This document shows, piece after piece, positions 46,401-55,355 of a DNA stretch of 64,000 nucleotides (positions are counted from its first letter, which is position 1; the number at the start of each line of letters is the position of its first letter). A model generated the notes under the pieces. The model made no database searches, was not told where the DNA came from, and saw nothing but the letters and a program-made list of their open reading frames with translations. Source of the stretch: an uncultured Fretibacterium sp. (lineage in GTDB: Bacteria > Synergistota > Synergistia > Synergistales > Aminobacteriaceae); assembly GCA_946186205.1 (NCBI GenBank), contig CAMHMH010000001.1, forward strand, positions 558,001 through 622,000, read 5' to 3'. The translations under genes were made by a program, and so were the position numbers.

Positions 46401-47604
46401 TGTTACGGGCGCGACTGTTGTAGGTTTTGCGGTAGAAAGTTTCAGGGATATTGACGCTTTATGGAATCAGGACAGCCTTTACTCCAAGAAGCCGGACCCG
46501 TCATTCCTTCTGCCTGAAAAGTTCAACTGCACATCGCTTGCTCAGTCCGTCAATCAGTTTGCTGAGTTCTCGGTGAATACGAATGACGAGACGGCCATGA
46601 AGGGAAGGGGCATAAGGTATACGGCTGCTGATTACGACATGGAGACGAACAATCTTCTTATGAACGGCGTGAAGTACAAAATCACGATTCCTGTGTACAA
46701 TGCAAGTTTTGTTACTGCGCCGGAGTTCAAGGTGAGGCTGTCATACACTGGGAAGCTGGATTACAGTGTCAAAAAGACTACTATAGGGGAATATACATTC
46801 ACTTCGCTTCCCGGACGGGGCAAAGGGAATCACAGACAGTTTGCGGAATTTGAGTGGACTCCGAATGTAGAGCAGGGGATATATTATCTGTTTGCTGAAA
46901 TCGACCCTGACAACAAACTTAAAGATGGGGAGGTACACAAGAACAGGCACGTAAGCAGCAGCGACAGGACGATAGCGGACTACGGCGGCAACAACATGGC
47001 GTACTTCAAGATAGGAATATCAAACACTGATACAGTGCCGTTTGACAGGACGAAACTTGAGACTCAGTATCGGAGCGCGTCATTCGGGGAGAAATTTGCG
47101 GCGGCAGATATAAGCCCTTCGGAGTTTCCGTTTGTTGAATATGTGAAAATTGACGGGCTTGACTTTGAGGAATTCATCGCGCAGAAAGTTGACGGACAGA
47201 CTGAGCCTGTAGCGGGAGAAGTTGAAGTGAAATATGTCGGTGAAGAGCTTATGACAGACGCGGTGCTTATAGGTTATGCGCTGAAGCCTGAATCATCGAA
47301 CAAGAGCATATCAGAGATTAACGATGCTGATATAGGGCTGCTGTTTGTGAAGGAACATTTTGCGCTGTTCCCGGGCGAGGATCACAAGCTTCATTTCAGG
47401 ATTAATCCCAATGACCTTTCGAACGGAGTCGGCTTCCTCCTTCAGGTGTACGGCCAAGAATACCCGCTGACGGATATAATTTACGGGAGCGCAGGAACTA
47501 ATACGGGATTCAGCAGCTCATCAAGCGGAGGCTGTGAGACATTCGCCGGAAGCATGGCCGGAGTCCTCGCGCTGATTCTCATCATTAAGAACCGAAGAAG
47601 CTAA
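43411..47604 (+). CDS. Large exported protein with FG-GAP/VCBS-like repeats and C-terminal sorting tail
   Basis: A 1397-residue exported protein from ATG 43411 behind AAAGGAGA, with a signal peptide (LRFSLAVLMIMILNAGADFA). Three FG-GAP-like calcium-binding turns are seen: VGDFNNDGYKNEIAVV, VTGDFDGDGQIEFAV and VGDFDGDGRDDIAVL. The middle, rich in Ser/Thr and polar residues (about 740-1000), may be amphipathic. The C-terminus has a Ser run then GGCETFAGSMAGVLALILII and KNRRS, matching the Synergist-CTERM pattern. The protein is probably surface-exposed and could act in adhesion or as a toxin-like factor. A terminator follows. Confidence 0.75.
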   Translation: MKHKLRFSLAVLMIMILNAGADFASAVTVRGHDGSELALSEIPDIIRHVTGQTSGDFQFKKDSLYIFGAAPQDANYYKEHIDLYTFNLDGSNKQQASLQDNMPYPLDTPLNYRNLSVAEIAKVNANDDKKHLANFSYESGHGIKSETAYVTGKADDGNARIGHGNYDRYGDLVKGILLDVKGGMTVKGWKYEVTAYLTRDDKTINVTLGYASPDDNDDDAFAFSVLADFGSWSTTLNDSDVPKMLDGTVYFPVSMTVGDFNNDGYKNEIAVVYSDRTAVRYAVLQVTLQGDNEGGGGFNVSVLKNDTVDTYNYTATSWDGYDVTGQYQARGGNMDGISCTYSVCTVTGDFDGDGQIEFAVIWRDTSPNANRDVFKWFYTGNSFFAGYTGKIHVRTYKWNGSGFQTEEDVRGFDILGGNDDDYHRWRDLDLTLGVKAAVGDFDGDGRDDIAVLRVMLQYTEFFNHVNDSFSYSNYVFGAFVDWYSFDTGSIKPNYHGHSNSGRYDNNWNYGDNKNGWVGIRTTNMWMPHFDQVGIPVGDDSQETQIKVRQQYYIKPITGEDLTPYPVIDREFDIIAGKFSGTIGEITTRDDLVIKYPQWTGDGSNRQRSHVALMTNIPGVSNWGTQVHEIMSLSDRDHLLAFAKSDFLTESVTLGAPVKTVDRADLDYTAILQMMPYHVDNITPDGKSLTDKPQNFTLLLDAHIDYKNTSTSSDQKSMTYSMTSTAETIFALDSKLTQGAAKTFQGVRGITSTFLGNTTAGKAIEGVGKFWDKLKDTVETTKSTSNTSEYSSMMSIATQANYLDTLYVNTSDRYIWRYPVTNPPSWILEQTLSSYGTFDKSKAKTQQTYITFAMSEPGIPTAAKGTNDSHYQPYHESGNLFSYPAALEQIEGYEGHKSLLGGGSSAAKRWDGSAISETITFVNTTTDQESTKKTNKAGAITKFLSAVDNIFGSSFANVPYDTVSSFTRNVSNKESISVNIPGALSGAQFSAVFEPFLDVTGATVVGFAVESFRDIDALWNQDSLYSKKPDPSFLLPEKFNCTSLAQSVNQFAEFSVNTNDETAMKGRGIRYTAADYDMETNNLLMNGVKYKITIPVYNASFVTAPEFKVRLSYTGKLDYSVKKTTIGEYTFTSLPGRGKGNHRQFAEFEWTPNVEQGIYYLFAEIDPDNKLKDGEVHKNRHVSSSDRTIADYGGNNMAYFKIGISNTDTVPFDRTKLETQYRSASFGEKFAAADISPSEFPFVEYVKIDGLDFEEFIAQKVDGQTEPVAGEVEVKYVGEELMTDAVLIGYALKPESSNKSISEINDADIGLLFVKEHFALFPGEDHKLHFRINPNDLSNGVGFLLQVYGQEYPLTDIIYGSAGTNTGFSSSSSGGCETFAGSMAGVLALILIIKNRRS

Positions 47605-47629
47605 TCACATTTTCAGAAGACAGAAATTT

Positions 47630-47667
47630 TCCCGCTCTCTAATTATTCGGGGGGCGGGATTTTTTTG
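47630..47667 (+). terminator. Intrinsic terminator after the FG-GAP protein gene
   Basis: Stem TCCCGC / GCGGGA extended by partial pairing, then eight T. Confidence 0.8.
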
Positions 47668-47715
47668 ACCGTCTGAATCTCAAAGTCCCGGAAAAAAATT
47701 GTAAACCAGTTCTTA

Positions 47716-47895
47716 GCGTCTCAAAAACGAATCAGCGACTCAGAATCAAAACGCTTGCTTCATTCCTTCACACTCAGAATCAAATTGCCGATTCGGTCTC
47801 ATGAGTCTTAAAAGCAAATTGCCGATTCGGTACTTGTTACATCAAAAGCAAATCGTCGATTCGGTTTCGAGTCCATCAAAAGCAAATTGCCTAAG
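47716..47895. repeat. GANTC-rich 34-bp-period repeat array (locus 3)
   Basis: Units beginning AAATTGCCGATTCGGT are spaced 34, 34 and 34 bases, each ending AAAAGC after 12-14 variable bases. Nine GANTC sites are present by hand count. The array lies between the terminator of the FG-GAP gene and the groES control region. It shares core and spacing with locus 2 and core with locus 1. Confidence 0.85.
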
Positions 47896-47951
47896 TAAAA
47901 TTAATGATTGCAATTTTCACTTTAAGGGGGTAATATTCCCCGCGTTGTTCA

Positions 47952-47978
47952 GTAGCACTAATTTTAATTGAGTGCCAA
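47952..47978 (+). promoter_or_regulatory. CIRCE-like operator before groES
   Basis: GTAGCACTA - nine bases - GAGTGCCAA. This matches the CIRCE consensus TTAGCACTC-N9-GAGTGCTAA at 7 of 9 and 8 of 9 positions. HrcA would bind here to repress groES-groEL. It lies 26 bases before the groES start. The mismatches break the outer symmetry, so binding may be weaker than usual. Confidence 0.7.
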
Positions 47979-48003
47979 TCAAACAGAGGAGGCAAAATAG
48001 ATC

Positions 48004-48294
48004 ATGAAACTTAAACCGTTAGGCGACAGAATCGTAGTGAAAGTTCTTGAGCGTGAAGAGAAAACAAAGGGCGGATTGTTCCTTCCTGACACAGCAAAAG
48101 AGAAGCCGACAGAAGGTGAAGTGCTTGCAGTAGGAACGGGGAAAATTCTCGACAACGGCCAGAAGCAGCCTGTAGAAGTCAAAGTAGGCGACAGGATAAT
48201 ATTCAGCAAGTACGCGGGAACAGAAGTAAAGGTAGACGGTGAAGACCTCGTAATATTCAGCGAAAGAGACGTACTCGCAATCGTGGAGAAATAA
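48004..48294 (+). CDS. groES: Co-chaperonin GroES
   Basis: A 96-residue GroES. It begins [20 protein letters not shown], contains the mobile loop [14 protein letters not shown], and has [20 protein letters not shown] towards the end. It caps GroEL and encloses folding substrates. The start follows AGAGGAGG. It is directly downstream of a CIRCE-like operator, and groEL follows 15 bases after its stop. Confidence 0.97.
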   Translation: MKLKPLGDRIVVKVLEREEKTKGGLFLPDTAKEKPTEGEVLAVGTGKILDNGQKQPVEVKVGDRIIFSKYAGTEVKVDGEDLVIFSERDVLAIVEK

Positions 48295-49944
<1,650 letters not shown>

Positions 49945-49977
49945 TCGACAGCCGGATAACACGCAGAATAAACAAAG

Positions 49978-50015
49978 TCCCCGGAAGTGTGAAAGCTCCC
50001 GGGGATTTTTTTTTT
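49978..50015 (+). terminator. Intrinsic terminator after groEL
   Basis: Stem TCCCCGG / CCGGGGA, then ten T. Confidence 0.9.
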
Positions 50016-50032
50016 GCGAATGATACGGCTGA

Positions 50033-50686
50033 TTATTTTCTGTCCTCGTAAATCATTCGTGTGATTTTTCCGTTCTCAGTCTTGAATGTTAATGATGAAG
50101 TCCCTGCTGTGTATTCATATTCTGAGTCACTCTTCATATTTGGTTCGCCGAAAAGTTTCGTGAGCTTGCTAACGTCATCGCCGATGGTGATATTTTTGCT
50201 TTCGTCCTGGCCGTCATTCCCGAAAGAACATCCGGGCTTCCACGCCTCAACACGAACAAGCCAGCCGCTTTTGTCGTAAGTGCGTTTGACTTCCTCCCCG
50301 CCGTATTCTGTGTAGTAGTCGTACTCCTCGTAAGGCGAATAGACCTGAAGAATATCGATGACCATCGCGTGAACCGGGGATTTCTGCGCTTCTTCGTCAA
50401 AGTACGGGGCTAAATATTTCCCGTAAACGTATGCTGAGTCCTGCGCGTCTTTCGGCAAAATCTCGTACCATGTTTCACCGTCAATAACTTTCTGACCGTC
50501 AACGATTACTTTCTCATTAAGTGAAAGGCTTCCCCAGATTTCGGACTTTGTGTCAGGCTTTGCGCGGTAACGTACAGAGTCGCCCGTGCAGACTCCGACA
50601 GTCGGGAACGCCGCGAATTTTCCGGCACCTTCAGCAAAAGACACAAGCAACAACGCGATGAGCACAGCAAGAATTAAACGCTTCAT
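50033..50686 (-). CDS. Exported SH3-like domain protein A
   Basis: A 217-residue protein with a signal peptide (MKRLILAVLIALLLVSFAEG). An SH3b-type region follows (CTGDSVRYRAKPDTKSEIWG, then SLSLNEKVIVDGQKVIDGET, then WYEILP). The second half ends in a SmpA/BamE-like pattern (ITIGDDVSKLTKLFGEPNMK, SSLTFKTENGKITRMIYED), which suggests an envelope-associated structural role. It is 13 bases downstream of a close paralog and preceded by AAGGAGGAA. The function is unknown. Confidence 0.72.
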   Translation of the reverse strand: MKRLILAVLIALLLVSFAEGAGKFAAFPTVGVCTGDSVRYRAKPDTKSEIWGSLSLNEKVIVDGQKVIDGETWYEILPKDAQDSAYVYGKYLAPYFDEEAQKSPVHAMVIDILQVYSPYEEYDYYTEYGGEEVKRTYDKSGWLVRVEAWKPGCSFGNDGQDESKNITIGDDVSKLTKLFGEPNMKSDSEYEYTAGTSSLTFKTENGKITRMIYEDRK

Positions 50687-50699
50687 GATGATTCCTCCT

Positions 50700-51329
50700 T
50701 TAACTTTGCGGCCACTGGTAAGACATGTGAGAGATTATGCCGCCTTTGAACCTGAATGTGAAGATTATATCCCCGTCAAGAACGTACTGCCATTGCGTAT
50801 TGTTCGTATTATCAGGCTCACCGAGAATTGAGCGCAGTTTCTCTTTATCATCTCCTATATTAATATCGCCGAATGAGCAGCCCTTTTCCCACACATCAAG
50901 CTGAAATATTCCGGCATCATCTGTGTGTTCAATCTCAATCTTCGAGCCATTGTAGAACATTGTCTTATCTTTTGTGATTCCGTAAGTCTGGAACATACTG
51001 ACAAGCATTCTGCACAGCTCGCTTTTCTGTGTCCTTTCGTCAAAAACAGGCTCGATATATTTCCCGGACACAAACGCTATAGCCTCAGCGCGGGGGTCTT
51101 CAATCTCGTACCACAAATCGCCGCCCTTTATTGTCTTTCCGATGATTATGACTCTTTCGGGAGAGTTGAGCCGTCCGATGATTTCGCCGTCAGTGCCGGG
51201 GGAGTCCCTGTATCTTACGCGCGTTCCTGTGCAGCGTCCTAATGCCGGGAACGTTGCGAATCTTTCAGCACCTTCAGAAAACGACACAAGCAATAACGCA
51301 ATGAGAATGACAAGATTTATACGATTCAT
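50700..51329 (-). CDS. Exported SH3-like domain protein B
   Basis: A 209-residue paralog of the gene at 50033. It shares the signal peptide (ALLLVSFSEG), the SH3-like section (CTGTRVRYRDSPGTDGEIIG, VIIGKTIKGGDLWYEIED) and the C-terminal section (INIGDDKEKLRSILGEPDNT, IIFTFRFKGGIISHMSYQW). It starts behind AAGGAGGAA. The tandem pair arose by duplication and has since diverged considerably. It lies 13 bases after the methyltransferase stop in the same orientation. Confidence 0.72.
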   Translation of the reverse strand: MNRINLVILIALLLVSFSEGAERFATFPALGRCTGTRVRYRDSPGTDGEIIGRLNSPERVIIIGKTIKGGDLWYEIEDPRAEAIAFVSGKYIEPVFDERTQKSELCRMLVSMFQTYGITKDKTMFYNGSKIEIEHTDDAGIFQLDVWEKGCSFGDINIGDDKEKLRSILGEPDNTNNTQWQYVLDGDIIFTFRFKGGIISHMSYQWPQS

Positions 51330-51342
51330 TGTGATTCCTCCT

Positions 51343-52422
51343 TTAGTGTTTGAGACTGTCGCGGTAATTTTCGCGGACTGACTTTATGCTGACAAGATGA
51401 TTTTCCCGTATCACGTACCAATAATCGAAGCCGTTGACTCTTTCAGCGCGCAAGTTTTTTGCGAGAGCCGCGCAAGTGTGCATGTCGATAATTTTTCCGC
51501 AGTACAATAATTTTCCGTCAGGCTGCAATTGTGCGTACTCTTTTCCGTCAGACAGCAGAAACTTTTCACCCTCATGAAAATATCCCGCCTGAATCATTTC
51601 CGGCATTGTGACTCTCATGGGCTTAACGTCATAATCAGCACGCGAAATTTCAGAGTCCTCGAACGTTATCGCTTTGAGTCTTTCATGGCCGTAATCGCAG
51701 TAAGTTTTCTCGCGCTCAATCATGATGTACCTGCGTCCTAATCTCTTTGCGGCTGCTCCTGTCGTCATTGTCCCGGCAAAAGGATCTAGGACTAAATCAC
51801 CGGGCTTTGATGAGATTGCTATGATACGTTCCAGCATTGCGAGGGGCTTTTGTGTCGTGTGAATTTTGCGGCCTTGCGAGTCTTTGAGGCGTTCGCTTCC
51901 TGAGCAGACCGGGAAACGCCATACAGATCCCATTTGCTTTGACGGGGACTCGTGATTGAGTGCTTTAGCTGTCTTGTAGTTGAAGGTGAATTTTGACTTG
52001 CGGTCTTTCACTGCCCAGATTAGAGTCTCGTGGCTGTTGTTGAGCCTTGAGCCTGTGAAGTTAGGAGTCGGGTTAGTCTTATGCCATATGATGTCGTTGA
52101 TGAGCCAGTAATTTAATCTCTGCATGGCCGCACCTATAGTGTATATGCACTGCATAGAGCCTATGACCCAGAGTGAGCCGGAACGCTTGAGGACTCTCCT
52201 GCACTCTTTGAGCCATTGAGCCGTGAATGACTCGTAATCGTCTAGTGAGCTGAATTTGTCCCAGTCATCATTGCAACCGTGAAACTCTGTGCCTTCCGTG
52301 CGCCGCAAAATTCCTTCCGTGCGCATCCAGTAAGGCGGGTCAGCAAAAATCAGATCGACAGACTCAGCGGGCAGTTTGGGAAGCTCTGAGAGTGAGTCGC
52401 CGTTAATGATTATGTCATACAA
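51343..52422 (-). CDS. CcrM/HinfI-like GANTC adenine methyltransferase
   Basis: A 359-residue beta-class N6-adenine methyltransferase: catalytic motif LIFADPPYWM first, AdoMet motif LDPFAGTMTTGAAAKRLGRR later. Many segments match CcrM closely (DDWDKFSSLDDYESFTAQWL, LWVIGSMQCIYTIG, NPTPNFTGSRLNNSHETLIW, TTQKPLAMLERII), and it has the CcrM C-terminal domain (IQAGYFHEGEKFLLSDGKEY; FDYWYVI). The predicted target is GANTC. No restriction enzyme gene is adjacent, so it looks like an orphan regulatory enzyme. It starts at TTG 52422 after AGAGGTGA; the upstream GTG lies within that site. Confidence 0.9.
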   Translation of the reverse strand: MYDIIINGDSLSELPKLPAESVDLIFADPPYWMRTEGILRRTEGTEFHGCNDDWDKFSSLDDYESFTAQWLKECRRVLKRSGSLWVIGSMQCIYTIGAAMQRLNYWLINDIIWHKTNPTPNFTGSRLNNSHETLIWAVKDRKSKFTFNYKTAKALNHESPSKQMGSVWRFPVCSGSERLKDSQGRKIHTTQKPLAMLERIIAISSKPGDLVLDPFAGTMTTGAAAKRLGRRYIMIEREKTYCDYGHERLKAITFEDSEISRADYDVKPMRVTMPEMIQAGYFHEGEKFLLSDGKEYAQLQPDGKLLYCGKIIDMHTCAALAKNLRAERVNGFDYWYVIRENHLVSIKSVRENYRDSLKH

Positions 52423-52565
52423 CGTAATCACCTCTTGTTATAATTTCAGCATGATAAAGGATTACGATAATTTTACACGCGAGCTTGAAGGGCGAATCAA
52501 ATCTGACGATACGAAAAAACGCGGGCAATAGACAGCTTCAGCAGGAAATACACGGCAGTGAAGTA

Positions 52566-52606
52566 AAAATATTCCCCGGCAAATCACAGACTCACCGGGG
52601 GAATTT
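52566..52606 (-). terminator. Intrinsic terminator after the SDR gene
   Basis: On the minus strand TTCCCCCGG / CCGGGGAA (imperfect) followed by TATTTTTA. Confidence 0.75.
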
Positions 52607-52613
52607 TCATTCA

Positions 52614-53384
52614 TTACTTCACCAAATAACCGCCGTCAACAGGAATAACCGCACCGCCTAAGTAATCGCTTGCGTGTGAGGCAAGAAAGATACAAGCTCC
52701 CTTCATGTCATCAGGAGTTCCCCATCTCCCTGCGGGTATTCTCGCCGTAATTTGTCCGTAACGAGGGTTAGCCCGGTCAAGAAGCGCGGTGTTCATCTCC
52801 GTAGCCATATAGCCCGGTGCTATTGCGTTGACGTTTACGCCCCGTGAGAACCAGTCATTGCTTAGAGCTTTTGCGAGCTGCGCGACTCCTCCCTTTGAAG
52901 CTGCATATGCTGGAATCGTCTGGCCTCCGAACCATGAAATCATTGACGCAACGAGAATTATTTTGCCGGAATTTTTACGCAGCATTATTTTCCCGGCTTC
53001 CTGGCAAAGTATGAACACTGAGTCAAGATTCACGCTCAAAACTTCGTCCCATTCATTTATCGGGAAATCCTCCGCGCTGTGCCGCCTCTGAATCCCGTGG
53101 GCAGTAACAAGAATGTCAACATCACCGCCGAGTCTCTCGACACATTCACGGAAGGCCCTGTAAACTTCTTCGCGCTGTGAAAAGTCCGCCCTCACTCCAT
53201 GACACGCAAAGCCCCTCGATTTGAATCCGTCAGCTACATCAAAAACTTTGTCCGTTGTCCCTACAATTACAGCCTCGCAGCCGGACTCCATTAAGCCCTC
53301 AGCCATTCCGAATCCGAGTCCGCGTGTTCCTCCTGTTACGATTGCCTTTTTGCCGCGAATGTCGAATAAAGTTTGCGCGTTCAT
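52614..53384 (-). CDS. Short-chain dehydrogenase (KduD/gluconate 5-dehydrogenase-like)
   Basis: A 256-residue SDR. The cofactor motif is VTGGTRGLGFGMAEGL; the catalytic Tyr-Lys pair is in PAYAASKGGVAQLAKAL with the Ser in LVASMISW; the end is YLGGAVIPVDGGYL. The segments HGIQRRHSAEDFP and ARIPAGRWGTPDDM are typical of 2-deoxy-D-gluconate 3-dehydrogenase (KduD) and gluconate 5-dehydrogenase. It is likely an NAD(P)-dependent sugar-acid oxidoreductase in the cytoplasm. It starts 2 bases after the stop of the Tim44-like gene. Confidence 0.88.
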   Translation of the reverse strand: MNAQTLFDIRGKKAIVTGGTRGLGFGMAEGLMESGCEAVIVGTTDKVFDVADGFKSRGFACHGVRADFSQREEVYRAFRECVERLGGDVDILVTAHGIQRRHSAEDFPINEWDEVLSVNLDSVFILCQEAGKIMLRKNSGKIILVASMISWFGGQTIPAYAASKGGVAQLAKALSNDWFSRGVNVNAIAPGYMATEMNTALLDRANPRYGQITARIPAGRWGTPDDMKGACIFLASHASDYLGGAVIPVDGGYLVK

Positions 53385-53386
53385 TT

Positions 53387-54394
53387 TTACACCGTCCTTT
53401 GTGAGATACCTCTCATGCCGCAGATCGCCCAGTCAGAATTTACAGCAGTGATTACGCTCCCGCAGTACTCACACTGTGCGGAGGCATTGAGCTTCAGAGG
53501 CGCGCCGCAATGAGGACACGTAGCAGACTTCACGCCGTCAGACTCAGGACTCGTGATGCTCCCGGACTTACGGCATAACTCTATCTCGTACTCCATAAAC
53601 TTCTCGCGACTCTTATCGCCCGAAATCAATTCGCCGGTTCTGTCGTCAAGAACGTATGACACAATACGCGCATTAAGCCTCAGCGTGATATAGTCCATTC
53701 CCGCAGACTGCCTCCACCCAAGCAAGCCCGTGTTAAGCACCGCTATACGCTCGGTGTAATCTGTCCTTCCTGACTTCCTGAACTGCTCAAGCTGATTGTC
53801 CATCTGCGAGAAAAATTTGTCGGTCATGTACGGCCTGAGAGGTGATATATCTTTCTTCTGCCACGTCTCCTGCATCTGTATATACAGGTTCGACATTAGA
53901 GTCCTGACTCGCTCCTCGTCAAATTCCGGGTCAAGCTGCAAGTATTCATTCATCGGTCGCAATGCCCTCACGGTGTCTTGAACGTTTATGATTGTCTGAC
54001 CTGTCTTCTGCTTCCTCTTGCTGTTAATGTGAATCATCAGCCAGAACACAAAGAACACAAGAAGCATGAACGCGATCCCTTCAAACTCTTCTGTGTCCTC
54101 TTCGTCGAGACTCGGATTCGCTACGCCGCGTACACCAGCGACGACTCCGGGATTAATGCCCGTGTTGTATTCGTGAGCCCTGCGACTCTTCGTGCGTGTT
54201 CGTGATGGAGTGTATGAGTCTGACCAGTCAGAGCCGCCCGAATATCCTCCGCCTGATGATGAACTTGATGATGATGAAGATGATGAACTGCCGTAATCTG
54301 AATTGCCCGAAAAACTTCCGAAGTCTGAATGTGATACCCCGGCGAAAAGTAATGTGATGAGTATGATTATGCCGGGAATGATTTTGCGCTTCAT
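53387..54394 (-). CDS. Tim44-like domain membrane protein with zinc ribbon
   Basis: A 335-residue protein. A signal or membrane helix (KIIPGIIILITLLFAG) is followed by a Ser/Gly-rich stretch (a run of Ser at about 36-47), a second helix near residue 110 (FMLLVFFVFWLMIHI), a Tim44-like alpha/beta domain (about 150-275), and a C-terminal zinc ribbon with two CxxC pairs (CPHCGAPLKL, CEYCGSVI). Bacterial Tim44-like proteins are membrane-anchored and of unclear function. It starts behind GAGGAGG and is cotranscribed with the SDR gene. Confidence 0.82.
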   Translation of the reverse strand: MKRKIIPGIIILITLLFAGVSHSDFGSFSGNSDYGSSSSSSSSSSSSGGGYSGGSDWSDSYTPSRTRTKSRRAHEYNTGINPGVVAGVRGVANPSLDEEDTEEFEGIAFMLLVFFVFWLMIHINSKRKQKTGQTIINVQDTVRALRPMNEYLQLDPEFDEERVRTLMSNLYIQMQETWQKKDISPLRPYMTDKFFSQMDNQLEQFRKSGRTDYTERIAVLNTGLLGWRQSAGMDYITLRLNARIVSYVLDDRTGELISGDKSREKFMEYEIELCRKSGSITSPESDGVKSATCPHCGAPLKLNASAQCEYCGSVITAVNSDWAICGMRGISQRTV

Positions 54395-54429
54395 GAATAA
54401 AGCCTCCTCGTTTGGGATTGTGCTTGTAT

Positions 54430-54475
54430 TATACGCAAAAAAAGAGAGAGCCTGAAACCTTATACTTCAGCTCCC
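54430..54475 (-). terminator. Possible terminator after the coiled-coil protein gene
   Basis: On the minus strand GAGCTGAA / TTTCAGGCTC pairs imperfectly and is followed by TCTCTTTTTTT. The rest of the gap 54395-54666 holds nothing recognisable. Confidence 0.4.
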
Positions 54476-54666
54476 CCCGGTTGAAAAAGTTTTTACTGCG
54501 CGCAAGACAAAGACAAAATTTAATGGAGGCGAATTAACATTAAACCCCCGCCGGAAATAAAAAATAACAGAGTAATAACGAATAACATTGAACCAAATTT
54601 CTCCGTGAGATTGTAAGACCTCACAGTCAAAAGGAGAGTCCCCGCCCTCGTGCAGAAGGAATAAAT

Positions 54667-55167
54667 TTATATGTCGATCTCAAATTTCACGCTGTTGTTC
54701 AGAACATCAAGGGCAGTCTGAGCGCGTGATAATTCATCAGAGACTTTCACAAAATCTTCCGTTGCCTTCTGAACGTCATAATTCGCGTAACTGTACTCAA
54801 TAATTCCTGCGACTCTCGTCATCTCGCGAACCTTCGGGAGTCTGTCCTTCATGGCCGAAAGACGCTGCTTCTTTCTTGTGAGCTGAGGAATATATACTAG
54901 CATCATATCAACGGTCATTCCGAATCCCGGCACTTCATGCGTAAGATTGAACGTGTTAATCGCGTGCTTCACTTTGCGTATTTTCGCGTCAACTTCATCG
55001 AGTGCCTTCCGTGTTTCATCATAATCATATTCCGGGCGTGCGTTCTCTATGTCTTCATTAATCGCCGCTGTAAAGTGCAAAGACATTGACTCGCGTGACT
55101 CAATCATCATCTTCTCATCATTGAGCCTGCGTAAAATTTTTGCCGCCTCCGACGAAGTGCAGAGCAT
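54667..55167 (-). CDS. Conserved coiled-coil protein of unknown function
   Basis: A 166-residue, mainly helical protein from ATG 55167 behind CGGAGGA; the longer frame upstream would cross the tRNA gene and is rejected. Features are EAAKILRRLNDEKMMIE, YDYDETRKALDEVDAKIRK, FNLTHEVPGFGMTVDMMLVY and IPQLTRKKQRLSAM. The pattern resembles the DIP1984-like helical family seen in many Firmicutes, but this assignment is tentative. The function is unknown. A TATAAT at 55212-55207 on the minus strand may be its -10. Confidence 0.7.
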   Translation of the reverse strand: MLCTSSEAAKILRRLNDEKMMIESRESMSLHFTAAINEDIENARPEYDYDETRKALDEVDAKIRKVKHAINTFNLTHEVPGFGMTVDMMLVYIPQLTRKKQRLSAMKDRLPKVREMTRVAGIIEYSYANYDVQKATEDFVKVSDELSRAQTALDVLNNSVKFEIDI

Positions 55168-55217
55168 AATATTTTTCCTCCGTGTGAAATTTTCTGTGAT
55201 GGCTGGATTATAGCATG

Positions 55218-55247
55218 TTGACAAAATCAGGGTATGAGGGGTAAAAT
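55218..55247 (+). promoter_or_regulatory. Promoter of tRNA-Asn
   Basis: TTGACA (55218-55223) and TAAAAT (55242-55247) are separated by 18 bases, ending 14 bases before the tRNA. Confidence 0.7.
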
Positions 55248-55261
55248 CTCTTTCGTTGCGT

Positions 55262-55337
55262 TCCGCCATAGCGCAATCGGCAGCGCGGATGACTGTTAAT
55301 CATTAGGTTCCAGGTTCGAGTCCTGGTGGCGGAGCCA
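55262..55337 (+). tRNA. tRNA-Asn (GTT)
   Basis: The acceptor stem TCCGCCA / TGGCGGA, D-arm GCGCAATCGGCAGCGC, anticodon loop CTGTTAA with anticodon GTT on stem GATGA / TCATT, and T-arm CCAGGTTCGAGTCCTGG are all present. The discriminator base is G and CCA is encoded (55335-55337). It lies directly upstream of the CRISPR relic. Confidence 0.95.
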
Positions 55338-55355
55338 AATTTTTTTATCTTGCCG

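Noticed and set aside
51343-52422. Restriction-modification system
   Set aside because: No nuclease gene is adjacent and the protein has the CcrM C-terminal domain, which fits an orphan methyltransferase better.
52451-52531. 26-codon frame MIKDYDNFTRELEGRIKSDD
   Set aside because: Very short, no clear ribosome site, no known match; may be a gene remnant but not supportable.
55168-55269. N-terminal extension of the coiled-coil protein gene
   Set aside because: It would cross the tRNA-Asn promoter and the first bases of the tRNA; the internal ATG 55167 has a strong ribosome site.
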